A stretch of 64,000 nucleotides of DNA from Brevibacillus brevis NBRC 100599 (GCF_000010165.1 NC_012491.1:1041001-1105000), one strand, 5' to 3'. Positions 43,656 to 52,829 are shown, numbered from the stretch's first letter. The notes: generated from the sequence alone by a model not told the origin. Made by a program: numbers and translations.

Positions 43656-44086
43656 AGATTTACACCGCCGAACTGGAAGCCCTTGCCTATCAGCAGATGG
43701 TAAAAAAGCTGGCAAGTTACAAGACACTGACGGGACGGAAAAAGGCGGCAAAGGGTAACCCGAAAATCACCGCCTTGCAAGTGGAGCTTGTCCGTGTGGA
43801 CAGCGAAATTGAAAAGCTGGTGGACAGCCTTACCGGGGCAAACAATGTCCTGCTCTCCTATGTGAATGTGAAGATAGCGGAACTGGACAGCCACAAGCAA
43901 TCTCTTGTCAAAGAGATTGCGGAATTGACGGTGGAAACCATCAGCCCGGAACAGGTACAGCAAATTTCCGGGTACTTGGACACATGGGAAACCGTCAGCT
44001 TTGACGATAAGCGGCGAGTGCTGGATTTGCTGGTTACTACTGTGGAAGCCACCAGCGACAAGATGAACATTACATGGAAAATCTGA
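43655..44086 (+). pseudogene. C-terminal fragment of a large serine recombinase/transposase
   Basis: The forward reading from about 43655 gives YTAELEALAYQQMVKKLASY and continues to a stop at 44086. It consists of a long coiled coil (LVRVDSEIEKLVDSLTGANN, VKIAELDSHKQSL) and ends SFDDKRRVLDLLVTTVEA, typical of the end of large serine recombinases in Firmicutes integrative elements. The catalytic and zinc domains are missing. The base use is GC-richer than that of neighbours. Confidence 0.7.
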
Positions 44087-44104
44087 CGGGCAGTATACCT
44101 CCCG

Positions 44105-44947
44105 TCACACCGTTACCCTGTGTAGTCCCTTGTAAACTGTACTTTGTTGTTGGACTAGTATCTTCAAAGCAGCGTGCTTGGATTCTGTCATCGCAAACAA
44201 CTCGTCAAATCCAGAAGGAAGCGTCTTGTCCAGAACACGCAAACCTTCCTCGGTAATACCACCTTTGGTAGCAACACGTTCGATCAGCTGGTCGAAGCTA
44301 AGCTGTTCGTTTTTGAGCAAAAGAGCGGTTCCCAGCATCGTTTCCACTAGCATGCTTCTCGCAGTATCCAAGTCAAGCTCTGGTGTTTTGCGAACGGCAG
44401 CCTGCGCGAACGAATCAAGAATCCCTGCGATCAGTCCTGGGGCGCTGCTGGTGAGGATCGTCGCTGTTTCGATCTCGACCTCGGATACGTCCTGTGATTG
44501 ACTAATGGAAGACAGGAGAGTGAGAAGCTCATTGCGATCCTCTGTACTTGTTCGACTGCTGCATGTAAATAGAGATACACCATGCAGCTCTTGCGAAGTG
44601 ACGGTAGGAATTACCTTGCTCACAGCACCTGCATGGACGGTTTCCAAATCATCGATGCTAACACCTGCTGCTACAGAAACGATATGTACACTTTCAGGGA
44701 TAGACAACTCACGCAATACAGGCAGGATATCCAGTGGCTTTGTGCAGAGAAAGACCAGCTTTGCCTGGTCGCACACCTCTTGCGCACTTTCGGCTATGAG
44801 AATGCCATGTGATGCTTGCAGATTTTCAGCCTTTTCTCTTGTTCGATTGAAGACGGTGATATGCTCGGGCTGGATCACACCGCTTTTACAGAGTGATTTC
44901 ACCAGCATTTGACCCATACTGCCTAGTCCAATGATTCCAATTCGCAT
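44105..44947 (-). CDS. Pyrroline-5-carboxylate reductase family protein (ComER-like)
   Basis: 280 residues. N-terminal Rossmann fold MRIGIIGLGSMGQMLVKSL with the NADP-binding GLGSMG, then FNRTREKAE, and a C-terminal helical ProC domain (SSAPGLIAGILDSFAQAA, ETMLGTALLL, PSGFDELFA). Sequence is divergent from standard ProC and closest in style to ComER of Bacillus, which affects competence and sporulation. ATG at 44947 follows GGGGGG; a TTG two codons upstream is an alternative. Its 3' end abuts the mobile-element remnant. Confidence 0.8.
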   Translation of the reverse strand: MRIGIIGLGSMGQMLVKSLCKSGVIQPEHITVFNRTREKAENLQASHGILIAESAQEVCDQAKLVFLCTKPLDILPVLRELSIPESVHIVSVAAGVSIDDLETVHAGAVSKVIPTVTSQELHGVSLFTCSSRTSTEDRNELLTLLSSISQSQDVSEVEIETATILTSSAPGLIAGILDSFAQAAVRKTPELDLDTARSMLVETMLGTALLLKNEQLSFDQLIERVATKGGITEEGLRVLDKTLPSGFDELFAMTESKHAALKILVQQQSTVYKGLHRVTV

Positions 44948-44984
44948 GTGCAAAACCCCCCGTTTTATTGTAACGTAGGCTCAT

Positions 44985-45023
44985 GAAAAAAGGTACAGCC
45001 TCCCATGTGAGAGAGCTGTACCT
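44985..45023 (-). terminator. Terminator of the metallopeptidase gene
   Basis: On the reverse strand AAAGGTACAGC...GCTGTACCTTTTTT. Confidence 0.85.
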
Positions 45024-45043
45024 TTGATGTTTCATTTGACAGA

Positions 45044-45724
45044 TTAGTCGTCAGAGCTTCGGAAAATCATGATGTACTTCGCCAACTCCAGAACAGAGAT
45101 TAGAGCGGCAGCTACGTACGTCAGAGCGGCTGCACCCAGTACTTTGCTTGCGCCACGTTCTTCTTCATTGCGGATGAAGCCCATTCTGATCATCAGGTCT
45201 TTTGCACGGCTACTTGCGTTAAACTCGACAGGCAGTGTGACGAGCTGGAAGGCAACTGCTCCGGAGAAGAAGATAATCCCGATCAACAAGAGGCCAGCCA
45301 TTTTAAAGAAGAAACCAGCCAACAGCAGCAATGGCGCCACACCGGACACCAGGTTGACTACTGGGAAAATGCGATGGCGAGCTACCAGCATCGGGTACGA
45401 GACCTTGTGCTGAATCGCATGGCCGACCTCGTGACAAGCAACGGACAGAGAGGCAATCGAGTTGCCGAAGTATACAGGATCAGACAGGCGTACGACACGG
45501 TCAGTCGGGTCGTAGTGGTCGGTCAATGTACCTGGGATGTGTTGAACAGGAACGTTCGTCAAGCCGTTGGCATCGAGCATGCGGCGGGCGGCCTCTGCAC
45601 CGGTTAGACCGGAGGAGGTAGGAACTTCGGCGAATTTGTTAAAAGTTCCTTTCACACGGAACTGTGCCCAGAGCGACAGTCCGAATGCAATCAGAATCAG
45701 GAAATCCATAGGATGGAAAAACAT
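45044..45724 (-). CDS. Neutral zinc metallopeptidase, YugP type
   Basis: 226-residue membrane metallopeptidase. One helix at the start (residues 5-21), the zinc site HEVGH at 98-102 in ACHEVGHAIQH, and two more hydrophobic segments in about 120-165. The C-terminal Asp/Glu near AARALTYVAAAL region completes the fold. The substrate is unknown. GAGGAGTGAG precedes ATG. Confidence 0.85.
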   Translation of the reverse strand: MFFHPMDFLILIAFGLSLWAQFRVKGTFNKFAEVPTSSGLTGAEAARRMLDANGLTNVPVQHIPGTLTDHYDPTDRVVRLSDPVYFGNSIASLSVACHEVGHAIQHKVSYPMLVARHRIFPVVNLVSGVAPLLLLAGFFFKMAGLLLIGIIFFSGAVAFQLVTLPVEFNASSRAKDLMIRMGFIRNEEERGASKVLGAAALTYVAAALISVLELAKYIMIFRSSDD

Positions 45725-45893
45725 TCCACACTCACTCCTCGTTGTAATCTATGAAAACGAATGTTGCTAAGCCATACATGTAACCTTACTACTACATTCT
45801 GTCCCATATTCATGTATACGAATAAGTCCTATGGCAGTTTCACTAATTTATTGTACATTCTCTGACCATTATTGACAATGTTGCCGCATGCCA

Positions 45894-45942
45894 AAAAAAC
45901 AGACACATTCCTCGTCAGTATGATTGGGAATGTGTCTGTTTT
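45894..45942 (-). terminator. Terminator of the 46-residue gene
   Basis: AAAAACAGACACATTCC...GGAATGTGTCTGTTTT, a near-perfect 16-bp stem with T-runs in both directions. Confidence 0.88.
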
Positions 45943-45947
45943 GATAC

Positions 45948-46088
45948 TTATCTGTCGTGATTTTGGGTTTTATGATGCTCGGTTTTTCGCGGGGTTTGAA
46001 AGCCCTTCACTTCGAGCATTTTACTGCTCATTTTAGAATCCAACGTCTTTTCAGGAGCCTGCGGATATGATTTTTCACCTTTGGACAC
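45948..46088 (-). CDS. Hypothetical 46-residue hydrophilic protein
   Basis: Begins MSKGEKSYPQAPEKTLDSKM and ends KTEHHKTQNHDR. Strongly polar and basic, no hydrophobic segment. GTG at 46088 has GAGGAGGATATTTCG upstream and the stop is followed by a strong terminator, so it is likely expressed. The family is unknown; the low-complexity basic composition resembles small spore or regulatory proteins, which is only a guess. Confidence 0.6.
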   Translation of the reverse strand: MSKGEKSYPQAPEKTLDSKMSSKMLEVKGFQTPRKTEHHKTQNHDR

Positions 46089-46167
46089 CGAAATATCCTC
46101 CTCGAAAACATAATCGCGAACAGGCTTATTATTTCCACGGATGGATGCGAAAGGACGTGGGAATGGT

Positions 46168-47454
46168 TTACAGCTGAGAAAAGGCGCGGTCTACAGCGGC
46201 GATGGTGAATTGAATGTCTTCTTCTGTATGAGCTGTCGTCACGAACCAAGCTTCATATTTGGATGGTGCCAGGCATACACCTTCGTTCAGCATCAGCTGG
46301 AAGAAGCGAGCAAATACTTCCCCATTCGCTTTCTGAGCTGCATCGTAATCATGAACAGGCTCGTCCGTAAAGTAAACAGCCAATGCCCCTTTTACACGAT
46401 TGAGCTGGATGGTTACGCCGTGTTTGTTTGCCGCTTCGATGATTCCGTTCGCAAGCCTGGCGCCCAGTCTTTCGAATTCATCGTACACGCTCGGCTGTTT
46501 CAATACCTCCAGGCAGGCAATTCCCGCACGGATGGAAGCAGGGTTACCAGCCATTGTTCCTGCTTGATACGCAGGTCCGAGTGGGGCGACCTGCTCCATG
46601 ATTTCCCGACGACCGCCGTAAGCACCGATTGGCAGACCACCGCCGATAATTTTGCCCAATGCAGTCAGATCAGGCTCAACTCCCAGGAGGTTTTGTGCGC
46701 CGCCATAGCAGAAGCGGAAGGCTGTAATCACTTCATCGTAGACGACAAGTGCGCCCGCTTCATGCGTGATGCGGTTAACCTCTTCCAAGAAGCCAGGCTC
46801 AGGTGCCACGATACCGAAGTTGCCGACAATCGGCTCAACGAGGACGCAAGCCGTTTCGCTTCCCCATTTGCTCATAGCTTCTGCGAAAGCCTCGATATTA
46901 TTAAAAGGTACCGTAATGACTTCGCTGGCAATGCTTTGTGGTATACCTGCACTGTCCGGAATCCCCAAGGTAGATGGCCCGGAGCCGGCAGCAACGAGCA
47001 CCAAGTCAGAGTGGCCGTGGTAGCAGCCTGCGAATTTGATGATTTTGACACGTCCGGTATAAGCACGTGCTACACGAATGCAGGTCATGACTGCTTCTGT
47101 ACCGGAGTTGTTGAAGCGAATGCGCTCCATCGAAGGAATTGCTTCGCGGATCATGTTTGCAAAGGTAATTTCCCATGGAGTAGGCGTACCGTAAAGGGTC
47201 CCGTTGGTAGCCGCCTCGCAAATCGCGTTGGTCACATGTGGATGTGCATGGCCAGTAATGATGGGGCCATATGCTGCTAAATAGTCAATATATCGATTGC
47301 CGTCCACGTCCCAGAAATACGCGCCCTGGGCACGTTCCATCGTTACGGGTGCTCCCCCGCCTACAGCCTTGAAAGAGCGGGAAGGGCTGTTTACCCCGCC
47401 TAGAATGACGTCGAGTGCTTGCTCGTGCAGTTGCGCGGATCGTTCACGTTTCAT
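46168..47454 (-). CDS. gsaB: Glutamate-1-semialdehyde 2,1-aminomutase
   Basis: 428-residue PLP enzyme that makes 5-aminolevulinate for haem in the C5 route. The PLP lysine is Lys268 in [17 protein letters not shown], with NNSGTEAVM near 115-122 and [10 protein letters not shown] near 239. Full length. The GsaB paralog of B. subtilis lies near bcp and perR, as here. GAGGGAACATGC precedes ATG. Confidence 0.93.
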
Positions 47455-47604
47455 GCATGTTCCCTCTTTTCTTTTGGAAAAAGTCCTTCATTATCTTACC
47501 ACAGCAGTTCAACAACTGGATATGAACGGAGAGCTATAGATGAAGGAAAGGAAAAATGATACAATTTTCAAGCAAATCACTCCATGGGTAAAGGCGGGAG
47601 CATC

Positions 47605-48447
47605 ATGAAACTTGAGTGCATCTCCATGAAAGGAAGCGGCAAAAGCAATGAGGACGCCTATGTGATTCAGCAGGTCAAGCATGTGTATGCGGTCATCGAT
47701 GGCATTACGTCGCTGATCCCGTATGAGAACGCAGCAGGACAGACAGGCGGAGCTATCGCGGCTGAGCTTGTAAAAAAGCAGCTGGAAGCAATCCCTGAGG
47801 ATGCAGTTTTGCACGATTATATGGAGATGATAAACGAAGCACTCCGGGAGCAGATGAGGCAAAGCGGCATCGATCTTGAGAAAAAGGAAGCATTGTGGGG
47901 AGCGGCCTGTGCAGTCGTCCGTGTAAAAGATGCCCAAATCGAGTACGCGCAGTTGGGAGATTGCATGATATTTGCCGTTTATGATGATGACATGGTAAGA
48001 CCCCTGACGCATACGCAAGTCAGCCATTTGGAACAGGTGGCCTTGGCGAAGTGGGAAGAAGGGATTAACGAAGGATTTTGTACCCGAACAGAGCTGTACG
48101 AACGATGTATGGGCATCCTGATCCATAACCGCTATCAGGCGAATGGACCAGGGGGCTACGGTGTGTTGAATGGCGATGTTGCCTGTCGGGATTTTATCGA
48201 GTATGGACGCATAAATCGGGTTGGCGTGAAGGCGTTGGTGCTGGCAACGGACGGTCTGTTCATGCCGAGAGCTTTAGGGGGAGCACAGCCGGAGTGGGAA
48301 GAAACTGTGCTGCCGATCGTACATAAAGGGCTGCAACGTTATACAGACGAGCTCATTTCTCTAGAAAACTACGATCCCGAATGCATCCACTATATTCGCT
48401 TCAAAAAGTCTGACGACAAAACGGGCATGATCCTTTATCTTCATTAA
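47605..48447 (+). CDS. PP2C-like serine/threonine phosphatase
   Basis: About 280 residues. PP2C-type motifs are in order: SNEDAYV near 15, VIDGIT near 34, GDCMIF near 119, ATDGLFM near 215, and the metal-binding aspartates in DDKTGMIL at the end. The start at 47605 follows GGCGGGAG. It is unusually placed just before an ABC-2 exporter operon and may control it. The enzyme is far from RsbU/PrpC, so the target is unknown. Confidence 0.78.
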   Translation: MKLECISMKGSGKSNEDAYVIQQVKHVYAVIDGITSLIPYENAAGQTGGAIAAELVKKQLEAIPEDAVLHDYMEMINEALREQMRQSGIDLEKKEALWGAACAVVRVKDAQIEYAQLGDCMIFAVYDDDMVRPLTHTQVSHLEQVALAKWEEGINEGFCTRTELYERCMGILIHNRYQANGPGGYGVLNGDVACRDFIEYGRINRVGVKALVLATDGLFMPRALGGAQPEWEETVLPIVHKGLQRYTDELISLENYDPECIHYIRFKKSDDKTGMILYLH

Positions 48448-48536
48448 CAGTTTGGTGCAGTTTGCCTTTTGCACAATTCGATTAGCTCATATACACTACA
48501 AATGGTATTTAAGCGAAGAAAAAAGGACGGTTTTCC

Positions 48537-49547
48537 ATGATTCAAGTAAATCATTTACAAAAGGATTTCCGCATCCATCAGTCCAGACCGGGCCTTGGTG
48601 GTGCTTTTCGTGATTTGTTCAGTCGGGAGTACAAGACGGTAAAAGCAGTGGATGACCTTTCCTTTACAGTAGAGGAAGGGGAAATGTTCGCGCTGATTGG
48701 GGAAAATGGTGCTGGGAAATCGACCACGATCAAGATGCTGACCGGTATCTTAACTCCGAGCGATGGCGAAATCGTCATTAACGGCTTCGTGCCTTTCAAG
48801 CAGCGGGAAGAGTATGTTCGTTCTATCGGAGTTGTTTTCGGGCAGCGCTCTCAGCTTTGGTGGGACCTATCTCCACTAGAGTCCTTCCGTCTATTGAAAA
48901 GCGTTTATAAGGTTGACGAAGCAGAAGGAGAAAAGTGGCTGGAGCGTTTGATTGAGGAGCTGGAAATTACTCCGTTCGTCAGTCAGCCAGTGCGCAAGCT
49001 GAGTCTCGGACAGCGGATGCGCTGTGAAGTGGCTGCTTCGCTGATTCATAAGCCACGTCTGCTGTTTCTCGATGAACCGACAGTTGGACTCGATGTGCTC
49101 GTTAAGCAAAAAATCCGTGAGTTTCTCCGCAATCTGAACGAGACGGAAAATATGACGATTTTGTTGACGACTCACGATATGTCAGACATCGAAGCTCTCT
49201 GTAAACGTGTGCTTGTCATGGACAAAGGGAAGCTGATCTTCGATGGCTTGCTGAATGACCTCAAGGAAAAATGGGGCAATGGCACTGAGGTGTCCTTCCA
49301 AATGAAAAAGCGCACTTCCACAGCCGCACTCCGTCAGGCATTGGGAGAGATGCCTTGTGAGATCGAGCAAATCAATGATTTTACCCTCAATGTAAAAGTA
49401 GCGCGAAGTCAGGAAATGCTGCCCTTTGTTTTGTCGACGGTCATGTCATCGTTTGAAGTCAGTGACGTGAAAATCGAGGAGACGAGCACAGAGGATATCG
49501 TTCGCAACATTTATTCCTCTGACCAAGAGGTAGCCAGCCATGCGTAA
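48537..49547 (+). CDS. ABC transporter ATP-binding protein (ABC-2 exporter)
   Basis: 336 residues. Walker A GENGAGKST near 60, Q-loop FGQRSQLWWDL, signature KLSLGQRMRCEVAASLIHKP, Walker B LLFLDEPTVGLD, H-loop TTHDM, and a C-terminal extension of about 100 residues. The long N-terminus (FRIHQSRPGLGGAFRDLFSRE) and the FGQRSQLWWDL pattern are shared by the group with paired YhaP-like permeases. It overlaps the first permease gene by 8 bases, so the three genes form one transporter operon. Confidence 0.93.
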   Translation: MIQVNHLQKDFRIHQSRPGLGGAFRDLFSREYKTVKAVDDLSFTVEEGEMFALIGENGAGKSTTIKMLTGILTPSDGEIVINGFVPFKQREEYVRSIGVVFGQRSQLWWDLSPLESFRLLKSVYKVDEAEGEKWLERLIEELEITPFVSQPVRKLSLGQRMRCEVAASLIHKPRLLFLDEPTVGLDVLVKQKIREFLRNLNETENMTILLTTHDMSDIEALCKRVLVMDKGKLIFDGLLNDLKEKWGNGTEVSFQMKKRTSTAALRQALGEMPCEIEQINDFTLNVKVARSQEMLPFVLSTVMSSFEVSDVKIEETSTEDIVRNIYSSDQEVASHA

Positions 49548-50334
49548 GCTTTATATGGAACTTATCCGCATGAGGTTTTTGACGATGCTTGCCTATCGTG
49601 TGAACTATTACAGCGGGATCATTATCTACGCGATCAACATCGGTGCGTACTACTTTTTATGGGGAGCGATCTACGGAGGCCAGCAGCAGTTGGGCGGGCT
49701 TACGGTGGAACAGATGACTTCCTACGTTGCGATTGCTTGGATGTCGCGGGCGTTCTATTTTAACAACATCGATACAGAAATAGCCCAGGACGTCCGAGAA
49801 GGCAAGGTCGCGATCGAAATGATACGCCCTTATAATTACTTGTCCGTGAAAACGGCGCAGGCGTTTGGGGAAGGGATCTTTCGCTTTCTCTTTTTCGCGG
49901 GTCCAGGAATCTTTCTTATCAGCCTGATCATTCCGTTCAGTTTCCCGGCTACAGCGACCGGATGGGGGCTTTATTTGCTGAGCTTGATGTGTGCGTTTTT
50001 GATCAATACACAAATCAATTTGGTGACAGGCTTGTTGACTTTCTTCCTGTTCCGAAACGATGGCATGATGCGCGCCAAGCGGGTCGTGGTGGATCTGATG
50101 TCTGGTCTCGTGCTGCCGATCAGCTTTTTCCCCGGTTGGGCGCAAACGGTAATGGGCTATCTTCCATTCCAGGCGGTCAACTACTATCCGAGCCTGATCT
50201 TCACAGGTGCGATTTCAACGGAACGCTCTTGGGAATTGATCGGTTTTCAGTTCATCTGGATGTTTGTCATACTGGTCCCCATCTTGGTGATGTGGCGTCT
50301 TGCCCGCAACAAGCTGGTTGTGCAGGGAGGGTAG
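49540..50334 (+). CDS. ABC-2 type permease, first subunit
   Basis: 264-residue membrane protein with six predicted helices (DUF990-like ABC-2 permease). Start MRKLYMELIRMRFLTMLAYRVNYYSG and the conserved QDVREGKVAIEMIRPY loop fit the paired permease group. It overlaps the ATPase gene and is followed four bases later by the second permease. Confidence 0.9.
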   Translation: MRKLYMELIRMRFLTMLAYRVNYYSGIIIYAINIGAYYFLWGAIYGGQQQLGGLTVEQMTSYVAIAWMSRAFYFNNIDTEIAQDVREGKVAIEMIRPYNYLSVKTAQAFGEGIFRFLFFAGPGIFLISLIIPFSFPATATGWGLYLLSLMCAFLINTQINLVTGLLTFFLFRNDGMMRAKRVVVDLMSGLVLPISFFPGWAQTVMGYLPFQAVNYYPSLIFTGAISTERSWELIGFQFIWMFVILVPILVMWRLARNKLVVQGG

Positions 50335-50337
50335 AGC

Positions 50338-51135
50338 ATGCAAAACATGAGACATATTTTTAGTATTTTTGCCGACTACCTAAGCCAGTATTTCAAGACG
50401 AGACTTGCCTATCGAACGGATTTTCTCGGAGATTTTGTGTCCAATCTGGTTTCTGAGTTGATCAATCTCGTCTTTATTGTTGTTGTGTTCACCCATGTTC
50501 CGCTGATGGGGGATTGGACGCGTGACGAGATTATCTTTATCTATGGTTTCTTTTTGGTTCCATACGCATTGTTCTCGATGTTCTTCGGTTTTTGGGACTT
50601 CAATGAACGGTATATCATCCGTGGCGAGATGGATCGCATCCTGACGAGACCGATTCACAATCTGGCGCAGGTGTGCCTCGAGTCGATTGCGCCTGACCGC
50701 ATTTTTGGCGTCATAACCGGAATCATCATCATGGGGTACGCTGCCATTCAACTGGATTTGTCGTTTTACTGGTACGACGTGTTCATCTTTATCGGGCTCT
50801 CGATCAGTGGGGCACTGATTTACGGTGGCGTGTATACTGCGATTGCTGCGGTTAGCTTCTTTTCCGACTCGCGAACAGGGATTGCCCCGATGATTTACAA
50901 CATCCAGCAATATGGGCGCTATCCGGTAGATGTGTACAACAAGGCTATTCGCTTTGTGCTCACCTACGTGCTGCCGTTTGCCTTCGTGGGTGTTTATCCA
51001 GCGGCTTACTTTTTACGCAAGGAAGTCTGGTATACGTATGCGGCAATGACGCCGGTAGTTGCTGTTATTTTCTTCGGGATTGGGATTCTTGTTTGGAACT
51101 GGGGTGTTACGAAATATCGGGGAGCTGGTTCTTGA
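50338..51135 (+). CDS. ABC-2 type permease, second subunit
   Basis: 265-residue membrane protein, six predicted helices. Contains YIIRGEMDRILTRPIHNLAQV, the counterpart of the GKVAIEMIRPY loop in the first permease. ATG at 50338 follows GCAGGGAGGGTAGAGC. Substrate of the exporter is not known. The last gene of the operon. Confidence 0.9.
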   Translation: MQNMRHIFSIFADYLSQYFKTRLAYRTDFLGDFVSNLVSELINLVFIVVVFTHVPLMGDWTRDEIIFIYGFFLVPYALFSMFFGFWDFNERYIIRGEMDRILTRPIHNLAQVCLESIAPDRIFGVITGIIIMGYAAIQLDLSFYWYDVFIFIGLSISGALIYGGVYTAIAAVSFFSDSRTGIAPMIYNIQQYGRYPVDVYNKAIRFVLTYVLPFAFVGVYPAAYFLRKEVWYTYAAMTPVVAVIFFGIGILVWNWGVTKYRGAGS

Positions 51136-51280
51136 TGATTTATAATCCGAAATCGATGTTGTAATATTAGATGTAACGAGATATAGAAGCATAAAGTAAA
51201 AAACGACCGTCCCGGCTGCAATCGGAACGATCGATACAATAGGCGCTTCCCGCATAGGGGGGCGGCTCAATTCTTGGTGT

Positions 51281-51322
51281 GAAATAGACCGCAGAGCTGT
51301 CAACTCAAGGGCGGTCTATTTC
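51281..51322 (-). terminator. Terminator of the small toxin-like gene
   Basis: Perfect 12-bp inverted repeat GAAATAGACCGC/GCGGTCTATTTC. It overlaps the stop codon of the 31-residue gene. Confidence 0.7.
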
Positions 51323-51411
51323 TTTTTGGTCAAGGTAACAACCAAGCCGATTAAAGCGACCAGGAACAACCCAAACTGGAAAAGCAGTCCGAGTGTTTCG
51401 TTCGTTACCAC
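51316..51411 (-). CDS. Putative holin-like toxin (31 residues)
   Basis: MVTNETLGLLFQFGLFLVALI, then GLVVTLTKKK: one hydrophobic helix and a basic tail. It matches the Firmicutes putative holin-like toxin family (small membrane toxins often paired with an antisense RNA). The start is GTG at 51411 with GGGGGTGAGG upstream. The surrounding repeats could hold an antitoxin RNA on the opposite strand, not shown directly. No protein antitoxin is seen. Confidence 0.68.
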   Translation of the reverse strand: MVTNETLGLLFQFGLFLVALIGLVVTLTKKK

Positions 51412-51504
51412 AGGCCTCACCCCCTTTCAAATGGGGATGAGCCTTATTCACATTAAACTCATCGGAAAAATAAACAAGAAGTGTCGAGCTGGCAGTTTCC
51501 TCTA

Positions 51505-51532
51505 TTGTCAAATCAAAAAACAGCAGTATAAT
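51505..51532 (+). promoter_or_regulatory. Promoter of the ribU leader
   Basis: TTGTCA (51505-51510), 16-base spacer, TATAAT (51527-51532), just before the FMN riboswitch. Confidence 0.8.
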
Positions 51533-51552
51533 ATGCTGTATACAACTACACA

Positions 51553-51705
51553 TTCCTTCGGGGCAGGGTGAAATTCCCGACCGGCGGTGATCATGCTTTA
51601 TGCATGTTAAGCCCGCGAGCCTCCCGAGCTGATAGGTAGCGACGGAGTGCAGGATCTGGTGTGATTCCAGAGCCGACAGTACAGTCTGGATGGGAGAAGG
51701 ATGAC
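51553..51705 (+). promoter_or_regulatory. FMN riboswitch (RFN element)
   Basis: CTTCGGGGCAGGGTGAAATT, GACCGGCGGTGAT, GCCCGCGAGCC, CGACAGTACAGTCTGGATGG and AGAAGGAT occur in the RFN order. FMN binding should reduce ribU expression. Confidence 0.95.
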
Positions 51706-51824
51706 GACAGTACGTTTATCACACGTGCTTGTTTGCCTGTGCAAACGGGATGAGAACGTAGAGGCCAGCCCTCTGGTTTCTTGTACCTTTTATTTGCACA
51801 TGGTTTGTCATACGCTTGCAAATG

Positions 51825-51857
51825 CCCTGTGGAACTTTTAGCCACAGGGTTTATTCT
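51825..51857 (+). terminator. Regulated terminator of the FMN riboswitch
   Basis: CCCTGTGG-AACTTTTAG-CCACAGGG then TTTATTCTG, between the aptamer and ribU. Likely the transcription-termination platform. Confidence 0.8.
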
Positions 51858-51938
51858 GTTTGTGTAACAAGACGTGTGAGCTTACAACGACTGTTGCCAT
51901 TCCTCAAGAAGGAGTAGAACAATGAGGAGATGGTAAAC

Positions 51939-52550
51939 ATGAAAGAAACAGCGCTGCATTCTTCGCGCACACGTGCAACCCAAAAGCTGGTGACGATTCC
52001 CATGCTGGCGGCGGTTGCATTTATTCTGCAGTATCTCGAGGTTCCTGTTCCGCTGATGCCAAGCTTTTTGAAGCTCGACTTCAGTACACTCCCGGCATTG
52101 ATCGGGGGGCTCATGTACGGACCTGTAGCTGGCGTTATTATCGAGGTACTGAAAAATACACTGCATATGCTCTTCAAAAATACAGACGGTCTGTTGATCG
52201 GTGAGCTCGCAAATGTGGTAGCAGGATCAAGCTTTATTTTTGCGGCTGTCTACATGCAGCGTCTCGGCCAAGGCAAAAAGGGCTTCCTGACTGGTCTGGC
52301 TCTAGGGACGATTTTGATGACGATAGTCATGGCTGTAGCGAATGCTTATGTGCTGTTGCCTGCGTACGCTGTGCTATATCAAATGCCGATTGAACAGCTC
52401 TTGTCCATGTTCAATGCGACAAGTATCTGGTCATTGGTTCTGTACGGAATCGTACCATTCAATCTTTTCAAAGGTGTTATGATTTCAGTGGTTGCATATC
52501 CGATCTACGTGAAGCTCGGCTCCAGAATCGCTGCGCGAACCAACAATTGA
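51939..52550 (+). CDS. ribU: Riboflavin ECF transporter S component
   Basis: 203-residue membrane protein that binds riboflavin and uses the shared ECF energising module. Six predicted helices; hallmarks include LDFSTLPALIGGLMYGPVAG and VIIEVLKNTLHMLFKNTDG. ATG at 51939 follows GAGGAGATGG. An FMN riboswitch directly upstream supports the substrate. Confidence 0.93.
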   Translation: MKETALHSSRTRATQKLVTIPMLAAVAFILQYLEVPVPLMPSFLKLDFSTLPALIGGLMYGPVAGVIIEVLKNTLHMLFKNTDGLLIGELANVVAGSSFIFAAVYMQRLGQGKKGFLTGLALGTILMTIVMAVANAYVLLPAYAVLYQMPIEQLLSMFNATSIWSLVLYGIVPFNLFKGVMISVVAYPIYVKLGSRIAARTNN

Positions 52551-52602
52551 CAACCACGACATGACTCGCTAATATGTTTACTTAATAGAAAGTCATAAAA
52601 GG

Positions 52603-52829
52603 CTATGAAAGGACCCGCAGCTATACCCACGTGACAGAGAGTCGGCCCTAGTCTGGAAGGCTGATACGTAAAGGATAACTGCACCCCATCCTGAAGCCGC
52701 TGGTGAAGAACTGAGCCGGATGCCCACCGTTATCGGGTTATTGAGAGGGCTATGGCGTCTGCTGTAGTCAATCAGGGTGGTACCGCGGAAGTTAATCCTC
52801 CGTCCCTTTTTGGGATGGGGGATTTTTTG
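52603..52829 (+). promoter_or_regulatory. Proline T-box riboswitch with terminator
   Basis: AGAGAGTCGGCCC in stem I, specifier region ACTGCAC-CCC-ATCCTGAAGC (CCC, Pro), T-box AATCAGGGTGGTACCGCGG, and terminator ATCCTCCGTCCC-TTTT-GGGATGGGGGATTTTTT (52795-52829). It stands directly before proS. The 5' boundary is approximate. Confidence 0.9.

Noticed and set aside
43540..43758. 72-codon forward frame
   Set aside because: Spans the junction between two broken mobile-element genes; not a gene on its own.
46141..47280. 379-codon forward frame
   Set aside because: Antisense shadow of gsaB, whose reverse-strand reading has a complete PLP-enzyme sequence.
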